The notes beneath the pieces are model-generated. The model made no database searches, had not been told where the DNA came from, and was given only the letters and a program-made list of their open reading frames with translations. Positions 1-15,009 of a DNA stretch of 64,000 bases are shown here, piece after piece (position 1 is the first letter of the stretch; every line of letters begins with the position of its first letter). This stretch comes from Cinclus cinclus (taxonomy: Eukaryota > Chordata > Aves > Passeriformes > Cinclidae), in contig NC_085047.1 in NCBI RefSeq assembly GCF_963662255.1, positions 110,667,872 through 110,731,871 on the forward strand, written 5' to 3'. Made by a program: the position numbers and the translations under genes.

Positions 1-781
1 CACAATTCTATAGAGACATGGGAAACTGAATGGCATCACAGTCTCTTGCATATTTCTAAGAAGGAAATGTAAAATTACAATGCCTGATTTCTGGTAAGCC
101 ACTATACAAAAATACTGTATGAGCAAGGCTGCTTTTTATTATGTCTATGCAGAAGGTTCTTTTACACTAAAGCAGCCTTTCAAAGGTAATTTTCAGATTT
201 ATGTTTGTAAAATTTTTTACATGGCAACATCCTTCCAAGAACATTTAAACAACTCTCTTGCTTGGTAAAATGCCGAAAGCAGCTGAAGGTGAATTCTGAC
301 TGTTGGTGACCTTGTACAATCCCATCCTTGCTCAGGAACACTGTGAGGAAACAGGAAACCACTGCCACTTTTAACAGCCCTATGCTGATTCCTTTGCAAC
401 TCATTTGAGTCTAGACACTAGATTTGAAAAACCAGTCTGGTTACAGTATTCACACTGCACATCACAGGAAATGAAGAAAGTGTCACATTTGCTAATTTTA
501 AAAGTCACACTTAGTAAGTAGTCCTGGATAATTTTTAAGTTTGCAATGCTAGCAGGATTTTTTTTTTTAAACCAATGACTTACATGCATCATATAGAAAT
601 GTTAATTAAGAACAAAATGCTAAGAATTTCAAGAAGTGGAGGAACTTATTCTTTCAGAAAAAAGACAGAAACAGTACCAGCAGGTAGATAAATGAAATCC
701 ACAGGACCCAGAATTTTGATGTTAATAGAGAATACATCGATCATTTGACTTCAGGAGACTAAAAAACCCAAACCATCACAG

Positions 782-870
782 AAAACCCCACCCCAAAACA
801 AAAACAAACAAACAAAAAAACACAAAAAACCACAAAAAACCAAAAAAACCCAAAACCACCCAAAACCCAA
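782..870. repeat. Pure A/C array (89 bp, no G or T on +)
   Basis: Irregular low-complexity run of A and C only, e.g. (CAAA)n and (ACCC)-like pieces. In the CASK sense direction it reads as G/T. Confidence 0.9.
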
Positions 871-2960
871 GTGAACAAAACAAACAAAGGAAAGGTCTGC
901 TCTGACAGCAAGATTTAAAGAAAAGTCTGTCAAGAGGTACAAAATTCTTCTATATTTTTTTACACTGTCTAAAACTAAGACTGTCAACTGAGCATGAGCT
1001 GACAAATTTTTGTCCAGTGAACGTCTTCAAGGTGGGTTGTGGCAATAATGTTTTCATATAATGTTAGCAAATTTGCATTAAAAAAAAAAAAAGGCCCAAA
1101 TGACTTTTGCTAAATTGAGAATTTTTATGTATTCACAAGACAGCTGCAGCACGTTGCATGTACACAGGATCAGGTAATCCAAGCTGGCAGAGAGCTGTCA
1201 AACAGAGCTATAACCAAGTGCTGTTTCCTCTACTGGAGATGAACACTATTCCATTCCTTGCCTTGGGATTCCTGCAATTGTTCCCTAGCCTGCTTTAGTC
1301 TGAACAAGCTATGCTAACAACACAGAATTTTTGAAACATTTAAATTAACCTGGTTCATCTAAAATGAAGGCAGCTGTGACACAAGCACTGGAGACAAGGA
1401 AAGAACAAAAATGAAGATTGAGCAGGAGTAATTTAATCAGTTAAAATATAAGAATTAAGAAACAGGGAAAATATAACTTGAGACGGCTGACAACAATCAG
1501 CTATTACAACACACAATTACCCCATGATTCAGCTCAGTACAGTTTTCTGAAGTCAACACTTTTGTTCATATCTTATTTTAACATACTAAGAACCTCAACT
1601 CTCCTTGCTCTTCTGGCTAAATGGCACACAAATAAAGAAAGAAATCGCTGCAATTAAAAACATTCAACTTAAAAGCCACTGAATACTGAACACTTGATGG
1701 CAATAACCATGTCAAACTTTCTATCCCTACTCATGAATCAGTCTTTGCACCCTTCTGCATACTCTGCTTTGCTAAAATGGTCTCTCTTGTGTTTGACTAT
1801 CACCTCCTGCCTTTCATGATTCTCATCTTGTTTCCATTTCTCTTCCCCCTTCTCCAGCACCAGCTGTGTCTTTTCCACAACCTTTAGCTCACCTGGGATG
1901 TTTTCCCCACCACCTTTACAAATAACCTGTCATTAACCAGTAAATAAATCTCTACTTGCTGCTGCTTTTGCCTCCCTCAAACCACACAGGCAATCACAGC
2001 ATCTCCTCTGGTTGTTTGTTCAATTTCACTTTTCAAACTCTGTTCCTTATTCCTTCATATGAACCTACTTTCCTCATCTTTTTTTCCTCTCTCTCTTCCT
2101 CCCACAGTCACCCTCAGCAGGAATCTCTCTCTCAGCAGCTTCCTACTCCAACTTCTGTTCCCCTTCTTTCTCATCCTGCAGCATCAGCAGAAGCAGGCTG
2201 GACCATGCCCCAATTAACAACACAAGCTTCCAAAACTCCACTTGGCTGAGATTTCAGTGATTCCTGCTCCCTCCCCTTCAAGAGTAACAGAAAAAGAGAA
2301 AAGGCATACCATTGAGAAGTTATACGTTTTTTAAAACTCTGTTTTAGTTTTTAAACAGAATACGTAGATTTTTCACAGACATTGTTACAGACACCCTAAA
2401 CTTTGAAGTCCTTCACTTACCAACACACATAAACAATGAATCAGTCACATATTTAAAAGCTGCTACAGGAACTTTTAGAGTTATTATTTTTCCAATATAT
2501 TGTCTGTACCAATGACTGCTTTTTCATACCTTTTCCATAAAACATTATAATATAGTAATTCTTAGTGAGAAAACAAAGGGGTTTTTACACTATATACACA
2601 TATACTAGGTATGCTTTAGAACATTTCTGCTTCTGTTTTTCTACAGCCTTCATTTCTTTGCATTCATCCTCCTGACATAAGTTTTCTATGTTGAATCTGA
2701 AATGCTACTATAATCCATTTCACAGAATTCTAGGTCAGTTTTCTGTAAATATTGGCATCTATTCTCCTTCTTCCTTTTCCTACCATTTTCCCAGATTTCC
2801 CTCTTTATGACCCTCAATGACATTCTTCAATTTTTACCTCTACTACTTTTGTTATGATATACTTTATGTTTTTTTAATATGAGCTAAAACAGTGTTTTCT
2901 ATTATTGCATAAAAGACAGTTCACCTGGAAAAAATAATAAACCACACTGACTCTTTCAAG

Positions 2961-3050
2961 CCAAAAAAAAAACCCCAAAAACCAAAAACAAACAAAACCA
3001 ACCAAACAAAAAAACCACCAAAAACAAACAAACAAAAAAAAAACCAAACA
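2961..3050. repeat. Pure A/C array (90 bp)
   Basis: Second array of only A and C on the plus strand, the same style and orientation as 782-870; neighbouring bases to about 3070 are nearly pure A/C too. Confidence 0.9.
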
Positions 3051-5615
3051 GAAAACACCAAAGCAAAAACAGCATTCATGAGATGAACTGGACAAAAACA
3101 GCCAGCAGGAGCACATCACATTTTAATGGACTGAAGTGCTCTTCCCTACAGCAGCACGGAACAAGAGAAATAAACAGCATTAGAAGCTCCAACCTGTACA
3201 CTAAAGTTTCCTTCACAAGCAAGAATACCACCTAAATTCCCCATTACCTGTAGAATTGTGTGGTTTTGGCTACAGAATCACCCAGACAGAACAGCAGGAC
3301 TGTAGAGCTCCACATCTACTGCTCCAGAATGTAACTATCAACTCTTTTCAACACAATGTGAAATTAAAGTACAGAGGAAACTTTAAATAAGTACATGATG
3401 ACACCAGAACACTTACAAAGAGAACCACAGCCTACAGGCAATGCTCTGCCAGGCTTCTCAAAGTAGAATTTGGGCAAAATCTTTGGTCTAAACCTAGCAC
3501 TGAATCAATTCCATTTAATACACAGATGTAGATTCTTCTTTGACAAAAGCAGAGGCTGGAACTCCCCAATGACTTAAGCAGGCACATCATATGACTAAAG
3601 CTAATTCAGAGGGGGGGGGAAGAATGAAATGAAATTTTAGAAATACAAAGTTGTTGTTCTTTTAATGTAGAACTTCATCCCTAAAAATTGCCTATTTACT
3701 CCTATCAGGACAAAAAGCCCAATGACTAACTCAATGTCATTAAACCACAGATAAGTATCCCTTTAGCCTGTGACAATATAAAAGCTCAAACTTTTAATTT
3801 GCTATTATGTGTAATAACCTATAAGAGATGTGAATATGTTCAAAAAACATCTGCACTGGGGATATTTGGAAAAACATAATTGCTTTATTCATCTTAAAGC
3901 AGTAATGGCAAAATACTAATTAAGATAAAACTTGGCAGCTCAGTATGAGTGATAGGTCCAGAAAAAAGCAAAAATTACATCTTTAGCCTGGACAGAACAG
4001 CATGAAAATATTTCAGCAGGTAGTTTTCTCTGAATACAGATTAGTTTTTCTGATGTAAGGTATCTGACAGTGTTCAGTCACTGTTGAGATCTGAAGACAA
4101 GTCAAGGGGGTGTAAGTCTCAGAAATGGAATTAAAACAAATTCTCACAAAACATCAGATCCAGCTGATGCCTTAAGATGATCAACATCATGCCTCTTTAA
4201 TAATACTACTACTAGCACTAATAATAATAATTGAAGAAAAAAAAAGAAAAAAGGCTTGCAGATGCTACAGTAAATGCATCTATCTGCTTCAAATCTGGGT
4301 GCAGACAAGGCTCAGTTTTGGCAATGAGAACCTGGCAAAAGACAGCTGGAATATGCACTGTGACTGGTGGTGAATGGCTATAGACATGGCAGGAGATGAT
4401 AAATCTGACACAGCCTTCAGCAGAGATGCAGCTTCAGCACAGCTACAACAAGTAGAAAAAAGTTTCAAGTCTGTAGCGTATGAACCTTCCCAGCTGGAGT
4501 AAGGCTGAATGCTGAAAGGAAGGATTTATGGCCAAGCAGCTTGTTTAAAACTCAGGTTTTTTTCCCTCGATATACTGAAAATTATGCTATACATGTGCTT
4601 TAGAAATAAGTAAATGAACAAACCCATTTTTGCCCCCACAGACAGTTACCACCTTACTATAAAACTCTCTTGGGTAAGCTTAGGCCATATTTCAGAATTT
4701 AATGCACTAATTAAAATAAGGACTTGCAGCAGCTAAGCAAGGTTTTCTTTAATCAGTTTGTTCAAGCATTCATTTCAATTCTATCCTACCTTGCAAAAAA
4801 GCCAAGTCTGATTTACTCCTACCCCTAGACCCAGTGTCATGTTAGAAGGAACCAAGAAGAATGATGGTCACAATTATCTGCTTTTTCTCTCCACATTCAA
4901 ATGAGAAGCAGCTGAACATGTCAAGAGCTGCCACCTTAACTACCACTACACAGGGACATACTATCCCTGATTGTCAATGCAAACACATACTACAGACTGA
5001 TTAATCAAAGTCCCCTTTCCCATTGTTCAAGGTCAAATGAAAAGAATAAGCAATACTGCACACCTGAGAGTCAGATCTTGCTTTTCCCTTCCCGCTGGGT
5101 GCACACTTGGAATGCAAAATAAATACACTCTCCTGTATACCTTGGATCTGTTCTCTCCAAATACCAAGAGGGTGATTCCCACCCCCCCATCTTATTATGG
5201 AAATCTTACAACACCGACTGCTAAAGCCAAAACCACATCATATGGCCAAAACCAGAATGAAAACAACCCATGAAAAGAGTGCTATAGGGTATCAGTTTAA
5301 ATCATTTTAGATAGTTCACAAATGTCACAGTTCAATTGTATGCCCACGGTAGCAGCACTTGGGTTGAGCCACACTTCATTTATTTCCAACTGTTTGCTCG
5401 TTTAATCTTTTAAGGAGAAAGGACTCCACATGGCTAGAAAATTCCAGCTCTTGTCCTTTCTGCAGGAATCTGCCCAAACAAACTTTAAAACTATTGCTTT
5501 ATTGTCAAGGGTTTAGTCCAAATGTGACTTCAAATACAAGCTGGAGGGATACAATTTAAAAGTGCTTTTAGTTTGGCATTGTATATTCAAAACTGCTAAT
5601 GACCTCCTGATCCTC

Positions 5616-5638
5616 TTTTTTTTTTTTTTTTTTTTTTT
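5616..5638. repeat. Homopolymer T23
   Basis: Uninterrupted 23-base T run in intron 1; length is likely to vary between individuals or by sequencing error. Confidence 0.9.
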
Positions 5639-8600
5639 GGATCATTCAAGAAAGGTTCTGGTTTGGTTCTCAACAAATGTGACACTTCTACATGTGACAC
5701 TCAAGGAAGAGATAACTTTTTAAACTATGTGATACCTCTCTGTGACAAACTAGATTTCAAGTACCACTAAGGCAGCATCACTGAAAGGCCCCTTCTCCCA
5801 CTAATGTTTTCCAGCACATGACAACCACATGGAATCAGTCCACTTGAGAAGCAAAAAACATTTGTGGCAGATACAATTTTTTTAAAGAAAGTTTAATCTG
5901 TGCTTTCCTTCCAAAGATACAGGCACAATCTTTTTTCTGACAAACTGGTTTCCTGTGATTTAACTGTTTTCATGGCTTCCACTGCACCCCAATTCCCACT
6001 CAGGTGAAGATGAAAGTTTTAAGAGTAACTGCATTGTAGCTGGAAAACTGGCCAAAATCCATGAAGAGAATGACCAAGTGGGAAACTTATGAAAGGGGTG
6101 AGGGGAGAAAGACACCTTTTAATACTGATTTTTTTAATCAGTCTAGTTTATTCCCCCAAAAGAGCAAGAACTTAAACAAAAATGACAAAAAGGGGGGAAA
6201 CACATCTCAAGGAACAATGCTTGATGAGATTGCTTTTCAGGTTTTTTTAGAACTTCATTATATGCATTTTCCTACATAAAAAGCTTTTGAAAATTAACAG
6301 AAACTCCTTTCTGGACAAGGTAAAGATAAACTTCAGCCATGATATTAATATCGTGAATATCATCTACTATTTGCTGTCAACTCCCTCACAAGGAGAAAAT
6401 TCCCATTTTACAGAACTGCTGACAGAAAGCACTAAGATTTACAAGATGCATCTAAGATACACTGCATAAACATCACCATACCACTGTTTACATAAACTAT
6501 CAAAGACTATAATTTAAATGAACTGTTTTTATGAGAATTATCTGACTATAGTTAGAATCTTTACTACTAGACACTTTTTTCATTAACTTAAATCAAGAAA
6601 CCATATTAACTGGTAAAAGAGCATATGCTAATCAATTTTAATTAGCAATTCACCTTCAACATAACACTGAGAAGCTGAACATAACCCTTTTTTGACTCTG
6701 AATAGCACCAATCATTCACAAATACACTGAGGATTTGGGACACTGGATCATTCCCAACCATACTACCATATTTACCTTGCTGATTGCTAGCTCACTAATA
6801 CTGAACAATAGCCCTTCCCAACCTACCTGTTAAAAAAAGAGGAGTAACATAAAATGTGCTCTACTGAGAAACAGGGCTAGGGAGGGCTGTGAAAACATCT
6901 GAAACTACAAAACAACCACAACAATAGAGGATACTTTCACACAAGATCCACACTGTCCACTGCCTCACTCCTACTGCACACAGTAACTATGCCAGGATCA
7001 ACACTCTGCTCCTCATTCTGGGTATCACAACTCAGCTCCCATTTATTAAAGCAGACAAAAATATAGGGGGTTTGCATGTTTTGCAGGGTCTTAGCTCCAA
7101 GCAACTGAAATATTTAACTAGAACCTAGTCAAATGTGATTTTGGACTTAGCACACCTCGGAGCATTTGAGCCGCTCGAAGGAATGCTGATTAAAAGATTT
7201 CTGCACATCATTAAAGAACAGCATGTTTTCTGAAGCTTTATAAACAACACATTTCCAAAGAGCATTTAAGCTGATAGAAGATCATATTTATGTTTGCTAG
7301 AAGTGAAGAAGGATGGACAAAAAAATTTGAAGCATTTTACCAGACAATTTACATATGCATAAATTTTAAAATAATTTTTAAAAATCCAACCCAACATACA
7401 GTATTGATACCGTCTCTGATATACTAACAGGGAAGGATCACACATCCTTTCAAATGAATTTACTGGTGTAACATTTTCCACAAAACATGAACTCCTGCAC
7501 AAGACATGCTTCAGACTTTGGAGATGCAACTTTTTCCTTTCTCTTGGAGATTTGCATTTCTGGTTTAATTTGAGCAGTAGGTATGTAAGTTTTCCTGAGA
7601 TTTCAGGAGTTACCCTGTAAAACAGCATCAGCCTAAAAAAAGTAGCAAGGGGAAAAAAAAAAAAGCCACATTTTAAAATCATTTTTGAGGATCACCCTCC
7701 ACTCCCTGCAAAATCATAGAGACTAGATAAATTAGAAAATGTGAAAAATACAAAAAGCACTTTCTGCTAGTTAGAGTATACAGGAAAGACTGGACCAGGT
7801 TCATAGTTATTAAGTATAAAACACTTGTTTTATAAATGTTGTTGCTGAAAAAAACCTTATTTTCCCAGAAACTGATTGGGTAGGGAAGCATGGTTGCTAA
7901 GACAGGTCAACCAAGATCCTATTTCCCCCTGGTGAGAAGAGATGAGAAACTTCCTTCTTCCACAGATGCTCACAGGAACACAATTCAGCTGCACAGAACC
8001 ACCTCTCTTCCTTGAGCTCTAGACAGAAGCAGTGAAGCCACACAACTTTGCTTCTTCCACATTGAAGAGGCAAAGTCAACCTAAGAAAAACACTCCCCTC
8101 TAGGACTTTTACAGTTATTGTGGAGAAAAAAACCCAACCCAACAAACAAACAAACAAAAGTCACAATAAATACCTGAACTGTCATCAGGACTTTGAGGAG
8201 ACAGGAACAGAACAGGTTACCCTGTACCACTCCCTCTACAGAAAACAAACACAGGTCTCAACACTACAGTCTCAGCTGGCTGCAGATTCAAAGATAAAAT
8301 TATAATGATGACACTTGTTCAAAGGTTCCCGTAACTCTGAGGAGAAATCTTTTCTTAGCTCAGGTTTCAGAAACTAGAACTGCAGTTTGATTTTGCAGCA
8401 AGCCAGTTTCCATGGGAGCAAAATTCTGACTGACAGTCATCCTACAGTCTGCTGGGAGCCCAGTGAGTGAAGAAAACTAAAGGAGATCTCAGTGTAAGCC
8501 AGAATACACCGTGTGAAACAACATATACAAGTTGTTAGGAAAAATTGTTAGTTGATAGGAAAAGAAATGTGAGTCAAAGCAGGGAAAAAAAAAATCTATA

Positions 8601-11590
8601 ACGAAGCTTTGGCAGAGCAACCGAGGAGCATCATATTACAAAAGAAATGCTAAAAGAATGAAAACTGCTAAAGAAACATTGAAAAACCATTCAGGTGTAT
8701 TGGCACACAAACTGGAAATAAAATGCTGATGCTAAAGAAACCAGCAAAACCCAAAACTATTCTATATTCAATAACCAACCAACAGAATATACTGTTATTA
8801 CAACAGTAAATACAGCAAGAGGAGCGTGGCTTACAAATTTTAACACCCAAAATGAGAGCAAAAAAATGCAGGAATGTTGCTTATTAACTACAGCTGTAGC
8901 TGAAGATGAAACAAAGACAAATACAAGATATAAAGAATACAAGATATTTCTCCTTAGAGAAACTCCCTAATATATTCTCAGGGAAAAAAAACCCACAGGG
9001 GACAGCTATTTTCTTCACTATACAAGCTTTACAAAATAAATTCTTCTAACAGCAGTTGTGAAATTCAACAAAAATTTGTCTTTTTTGAATACAGATGAAA
9101 ATGCAGGATGAAATAGCAGCTCAAGATAAATTTCATCAAGAAACTAGAGATGGCAGCAAAGTCTCAAGCTAGAATCTGAGTGCAAGAGGAAAAGTTAAAT
9201 GAAAAGGAAAGTTCTGAGTAATTCTTACAGCTTTGTTCAAACAATAAACATTTCAAGTTGGATTTCCTTTTTTTTTCCCCCTTTTTTCAAACAGTGACCA
9301 AAAAAAAAAATTTAACCCATCAGTAAGAACAGCTACAAACCACTGTAAGGCTCTATTTTTAAATGCAAAAACTTCACAGATCAATTTTTAGTGCACATGA
9401 GAAAAAGAATTTTGAAGTAGCTTTCAGCAAAATACACGTTTAAATTCCAACGTGCATCAATATTCTTCCATGTCACTGCTGATTTCTGAATGTTCCACAC
9501 ATATATCTGAAGCCACATTTCAGGAAGGTATTATTCTTACACTTTTCCTTGTCTTTGCCACTGTAACAAGTACTGAGAAGCTGGATATAGCCTGGGTTTT
9601 GAGAAGACAATTTCCCACATTTATTTCCTGGAACACTTTAAATTTTTAAAAAATACAGTAGCAATATGAGAAACTAAGTCCCATTCTGAAATACAGCAAA
9701 CATTCAGGGAAAGAATCACAGAAGGTTCACGGAGTGACCACGCTTTTCTACTTAACTGCATCCCTAAGAATAATTTCAAATTATACTTCTGAGTTTGCTG
9801 TTTAACACAACACCTTCAGGATCCCGGATATTGAAAAGCACCATCTCAAGAGAAAATAACCAAACCAACAGTTTTGCTGTGGATTTTGCCTCGCTACTAC
9901 CTGGGACATGTTCTCAGATCTTGTCAGTCCATGCCAGTGCAGAGGCAGCTGCCACTCATCAGTGCTTGGAGCAATCCTCCCAAAATCAGGACATTCAGAT
10001 TAAAATCCTTCCCTAACATACACTGCCTGCAAAAGCACTCACCAGGCTAAATGATCTGGGAAACAAAGGTATTCCTAACACTCCCAGCTGATGTTTTATG
10101 GAATCACTTAAAAGTCAGGTGGTCCACTAAGAATGGAAACTAAGCATCCATGATGATCATCCTCACAAAGCAAAACAATAAAGAAATCTAATTCCCAGTC
10201 CCTGTTCTGAGTAAATTTTAAGTATTTCAAACACACAACACAAAACAACTCTACAATCTATTTGAAAACATCCCTTTTCAACACAGCAAATGGACAACTC
10301 GAACTTCTGAAAACTTCAAACTAAGAATCCAAGTAAGAAGATTCATCTGCAAGAGCTGAGAAAGTATCCTCAAAGTGTATCTCAATGGTAGCTATGAAGT
10401 TTTGAATACTTCACAATTACAAGTGCCTGCAGCTGATAAAAAAATTGACACACTTGAGATCTAAGATTAGGGAAAGAACTTCTGATATTTTAAGCACCCT
10501 GTTTACTTTATACTTTTAAAGATAATTGAATCTTAAGAGCTGAACATCCGAGAAACTAGGCCAACAGGTAACTGCTTTTTCCAGAAAGGAAAAAGTAAGA
10601 AAAATAATCTTAATCTAATAGCCCTAACTGAGCAAAACAGTTCTGCCTGACCTTCAGTTTTGAAAACCCCCTTTGCTCCTTGCATGTCTGTAGTGCTGAA
10701 GGTCTGAAATTAAGATAATTGCAGAAACACACTAAGAAAGAGGTTACTAGTTTGGAGGTTATAGAAAGGAAAACAGTGTTTTCTATAAATAGAAGTTGTT
10801 AGTTTTCAATCTAAACTTGATCTAGGTGCACTAGCACAGGACTTTTCCTAAAAGGACCCTAAACAAAAACCCAAACAATAAACCCCAACACAACAGACAG
10901 AAAGGCAGATATTTTAACCGAAACAAGTTCTTGATCAATACGATACATTTCACATTTAAGTTTCGAGCAAAACAAAATCTGAAAATAGGTGGCTCGGGAA
11001 AACTTTGCTTTTGAATTTCTTGAACATTCTTAAATATGCTATCAGAGCTTTTGCACATAATCACACCAGAACCAGAAGTAATAGATTTGGTTTCTATAAA
11101 GATTAGAATTACTCATAAACATCAAGCACACTTGCTCTTCTGAATACACTCAACTGTAAACATTTATAAAGTCCTGAAGGTCTCAACAAGGCACGTGCAC
11201 ATTTGAAAAACACCTAACCATGTCAGAAGCTAATATGCTTCAAAGAATTCATTCAAATATTCAACAAGTAAAAATCCCAGATTTAGTTGCTTTCCTAATT
11301 TTAATTGGCTGTGTCACCAATTAAAATCCTGAATGGAGTGAGATCCTAATGTAAGCTTGGTTTTAATTACAGGAATGTCTATGTGTATAGGAAGAAGGAA
11401 AAAAGAAATTAAGACCATAAAAACAACAGATTTATTTTGTGTCCATGTGTTAATAATTGTATGTTCATTTGGAATGTTTCCTTTCCCCTAAAAAAAAAAA
11501 AGTAATCTGCTTCCCTTTCTTCTTGCCCTTTCCTCACCGTCATCTGGATTATTGCAGAAAAGGGTTTGGAAGCTAATTTCCTGATTATAC

Positions 11591-11613
11591 AAAAAAAAAA
11601 AAAAAAAAAAAAA
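11591..11613. repeat. Homopolymer A23
   Basis: Uninterrupted 23-base A run in intron 1. No retrocopy or LINE sequence was recognised immediately 5' of it. Confidence 0.9.
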
Positions 11614-14600
11614 GCCAAACATCCTATTGCCTTCCCAGACCTACAGTGCAGTCAGAGCCTGCTCAAGGTCGAAGATAGAGGGATGGAGGGAGATAAAATG
11701 TGCATGCAGCCAGACCAGTGCTGACAGACAGATCTCTTCTCTAAACCCATCCAAACTCAACCTATCTGCTGCATTCAAGTTCAACCCTGGCAAACATAAA
11801 GAGCTCCACAAAGCTCTTTTCTAGGAAAAAATGCAAGTTCAGATCACAGTTGATGGAGAAAAGATCCCATCACTTAATATATAATTGCCTAAATTGTTTG
11901 TCATCTTCGCAGGCTACCCTCACCCCCAGCCTCTCTATCATCTTCTCCTAACCAGGAGGGGGTGGAGGAGTGGCTTGAAGAAGGGAGATAAGATTACCTC
12001 ACTTGCTTCTTCACTATCCCCTCCATTTACAGGTGTATTGATCCCTCTAATTGAGGGCAAATGAGTGCTTTCCCACGGTTCAGAACTGTTCCCCTCTGTT
12101 CAGTATCAGGAACAACATCTGGAGCCAAAAAAAAAAACCCAGGAGAAAGTGGCCAGTGGACAAGTCCATTTGGATTATCAGGATTTCCTTGCAGAAGTGT
12201 GGAAATAAAGCAATAACACATTCCTTTGGCTGGCTTCTTTAAGCTGGAACATCAAGGACACAGCCAAAGGTTTCACTCACAGACAGACCCTCTCCCCAAA
12301 ATCTAAGTGGGAGAAAAAAGAAGATAGAGGAGCATGCCTAAATTCTGAGATGGTCAGGGCAAGTTGAACTTTGTTTTAGAAGTTCTTTAGTTATTTTTTT
12401 CTTTTTCTTTTTTTTTTAATTTTGGTGGTATGTCTACTTCACAGACCCATATAACAGAACACCTAGAAACAGATTTCATGAAGTTCTTAAAGATCACTGT
12501 ACCTGAGAAGCCTCAACCTCTCTACAGTTAAGATTTCCTTCCTTACTCCTAGTCATCTTTGGATCAAAAATTTCCAGAAATCAACTATCTTCCAATCTCT
12601 GGTAACTGAATTTATAACTGAAGTCACAAGTTACCCAACAATAATGTGCTCCCAAGGAAAGGCACACTTTGAAATTCTAAGGGTTTCTTAATCTCAGCTG
12701 CAGCAGAGCTGACACTTTGATAAGATAAAACAAGTTTTGCAACTTGCGTTAAAGAGCTTCCAAACAACTGAACAGAATACATTCAGAATCACTGTAAATG
12801 CCTGTACAGGACTTACACCCCAGCTTTTACTTCTAAAAAATTTGTTCAGAGGAAAGTTTCGTACAGCATTCTTAGTTCACATATCCCAGGAAATTTGCTC
12901 AATATTAAATGCTAGGAATAACTGCTTATGTCCACATAAATCAGAAAAGAAAATGGAGATGCTAGTAAAAAATGAAATCAGAGTACCTGCAAGCACTGAC
13001 CTCCTAATAGGTAGCCAAATGAACAGGTGAAGGAGGCAAGTAAAAATCTATTAAACCAAATGCTACTTGGAATCCCTAGTGGAAGGCAAATAATCAGAAT
13101 TTCTTGAACAGACAATGAACTTTGTAAGTTTGTTAGAATTATACATCAACTATAAATGCTTTTAGGTGTTGAAGACATGTTCTAACTACCGACATCTGAA
13201 AAAGTTAAATCAATACAGAAAATGGCAAAATATTGACAACACAAGAATTCTGACAAATCCTAAGCCTGGAAGGAAAGCACAGCCCCACTGCAACCTTGAA
13301 CACTGCAATGAAAGACAGAAGGTATGGACTAACTTTCTGGCTACCCCTTCTTATCCTATTCCAGAAAAAAAGGGATGAAAGTAAAAGAGCAAGAGACATT
13401 CAATTCTGTCCTTAGAGAATACATTAGGCAATAGTCCCCAGTCCTTTTAGTCCTAAATTTATCCTGTAAAAGCTTTTGAGTGGTATCTCTGGAAAGACTT
13501 TGCTTCTCATACAAACTGAAGCAAAAAAAATAAACCTTTATTACAACATAAAGGTCTTTTATGGTCAAGCTCCAAAAATTATTTGGACTTTATTTCACTG
13601 TTTTCACCTCCAGAAAAAGATCCTGGTAAAAGAGAGCTTAAATGCCCAGTAACACAAAGGTAACTGAAATGCCACAGTTTTGCTGTGCACTGCTGCTGCC
13701 AACAAGAGCAGCATTCCTTGCACCAACAGACACCTCCCAAGGAACACTGTAACCCATTCTGAATGCAGCACAAGTTTATGAAGAGAGGGTACTAACCTGG
13801 CACACAAAACACAGTTCACTTTACAGCTATGCTCAGCTCAGGGTGCTCTCTTCCCATGCTTTAGATGACGTAACATGGTATCCACTTACACACTTCTCTG
13901 ATGCAGGCAAAGAAAAAGAAAAGTTTCCTGGGGTTCTTTTGGTGGGAATAGCTGATTACTGCACTATCTTAAGAGGTAAGTCTAATTTTTTTTAAGAGGT
14001 AGGGATGATGGTTCTGGCCATGCTGATAGTCATGCTGCATATTGAAAAAAAAAAATACTCCCTTCATTCATGAGAGTTATTTTTATCAACTCCACAATTC
14101 GGCATGAAATACCTACTTATAACAACCACTCATTTCTGGAATCATCATTCTTTAGATGACACATTTAATACAACTACAAGTTTCTGAGAAGTGATCTTTA
14201 GAAACATCATATTGAGGTTAATAATGCTTGATTACTGTTCACAGTAGTGACACCTGTATAAAAGATTATAAAAAAGCACAGTGTATCAGACAGAGGGCTA
14301 AGTAGGTGAGTGGCTGTTGACATAAAATGTGTCTCTCTTCTTTCCCTAATATTTCTCTATCCTAAAGCATTTTATCTTTAGTATTATGTTTGAATTGAAA
14401 TTTGAAAGATTGCTTCAGGATTCACCTGGGTCCTGAAGCCCGGCCCCCATTTTTCTGGAGGCAACAAAGCTTTATACCATTTTAATAAAAAGATCAAACA
14501 CCTAACTTAGCAAATCTTCAAGTCAAGGTCACTTTTTTCATCCCACAGACATCTAATCCAGAATCTCAGTAGTGAACTGGTCTAACATCTTTAGGCTTTC

Positions 14601-14790
14601 AGGCTGAAATTATGCAGGACTAGTCTGCTCAAATTCACTCATTTTTGAGGCTTCCTTCTCTCACGTGTTTAAACACACAAACATATTTGCAAAGCCCTTG
14701 CACAATCTTTCTCAGATCAAGTGCTTCCAAACTCCCCTCTTAAGCAAGCCTCAACTTCCCAATCACTACAGCTGTCTTGTTCACATCATA

Positions 14791-15009
14791 AGAATCATAG
14801 AATCATTTATGTTGGAAAAAGACCCCCAAGATCGTTGACTTCAACCTCTCACTGATCACCACCTGTCAACTCAACCATGGATGGAACTGAGTGCCACATC
14901 CAGTCATCCCATGAGCAGCTCCAGGGATGGTGACTCCTCCACCCCTCTGGGCAGCTCATTCCAATGCTTAGCAACCCTTTCCATGAAGGAATTCTTCCTC
15001 AAGACTGCT
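14791..15009 (-). mobile_element. CR1 LINE 3'-end fragment
   Basis: Starts with the AGAATCATAGAATCAT motif of the CR1 3' terminus (reverse complement) followed by TTGGAAAAAGACC, the CCATGG segment, CCAGGGATGGTGACTCC and CTGGGCAGC...TTCCAATGC. This is the usual bird CR1 3' region inserted in minus orientation and 5'-truncated, about 220 bp. It lies inside CASK intron 1, in the same orientation as the gene. Confidence 0.9.

Noticed and set aside
7266..7682. Minus-strand frame of 138 codons in CASK intron 1
   Set aside because: Phe/Lys/Leu-rich AT-driven frame; not similar to any CASK exon and without splice-site support that I could see.
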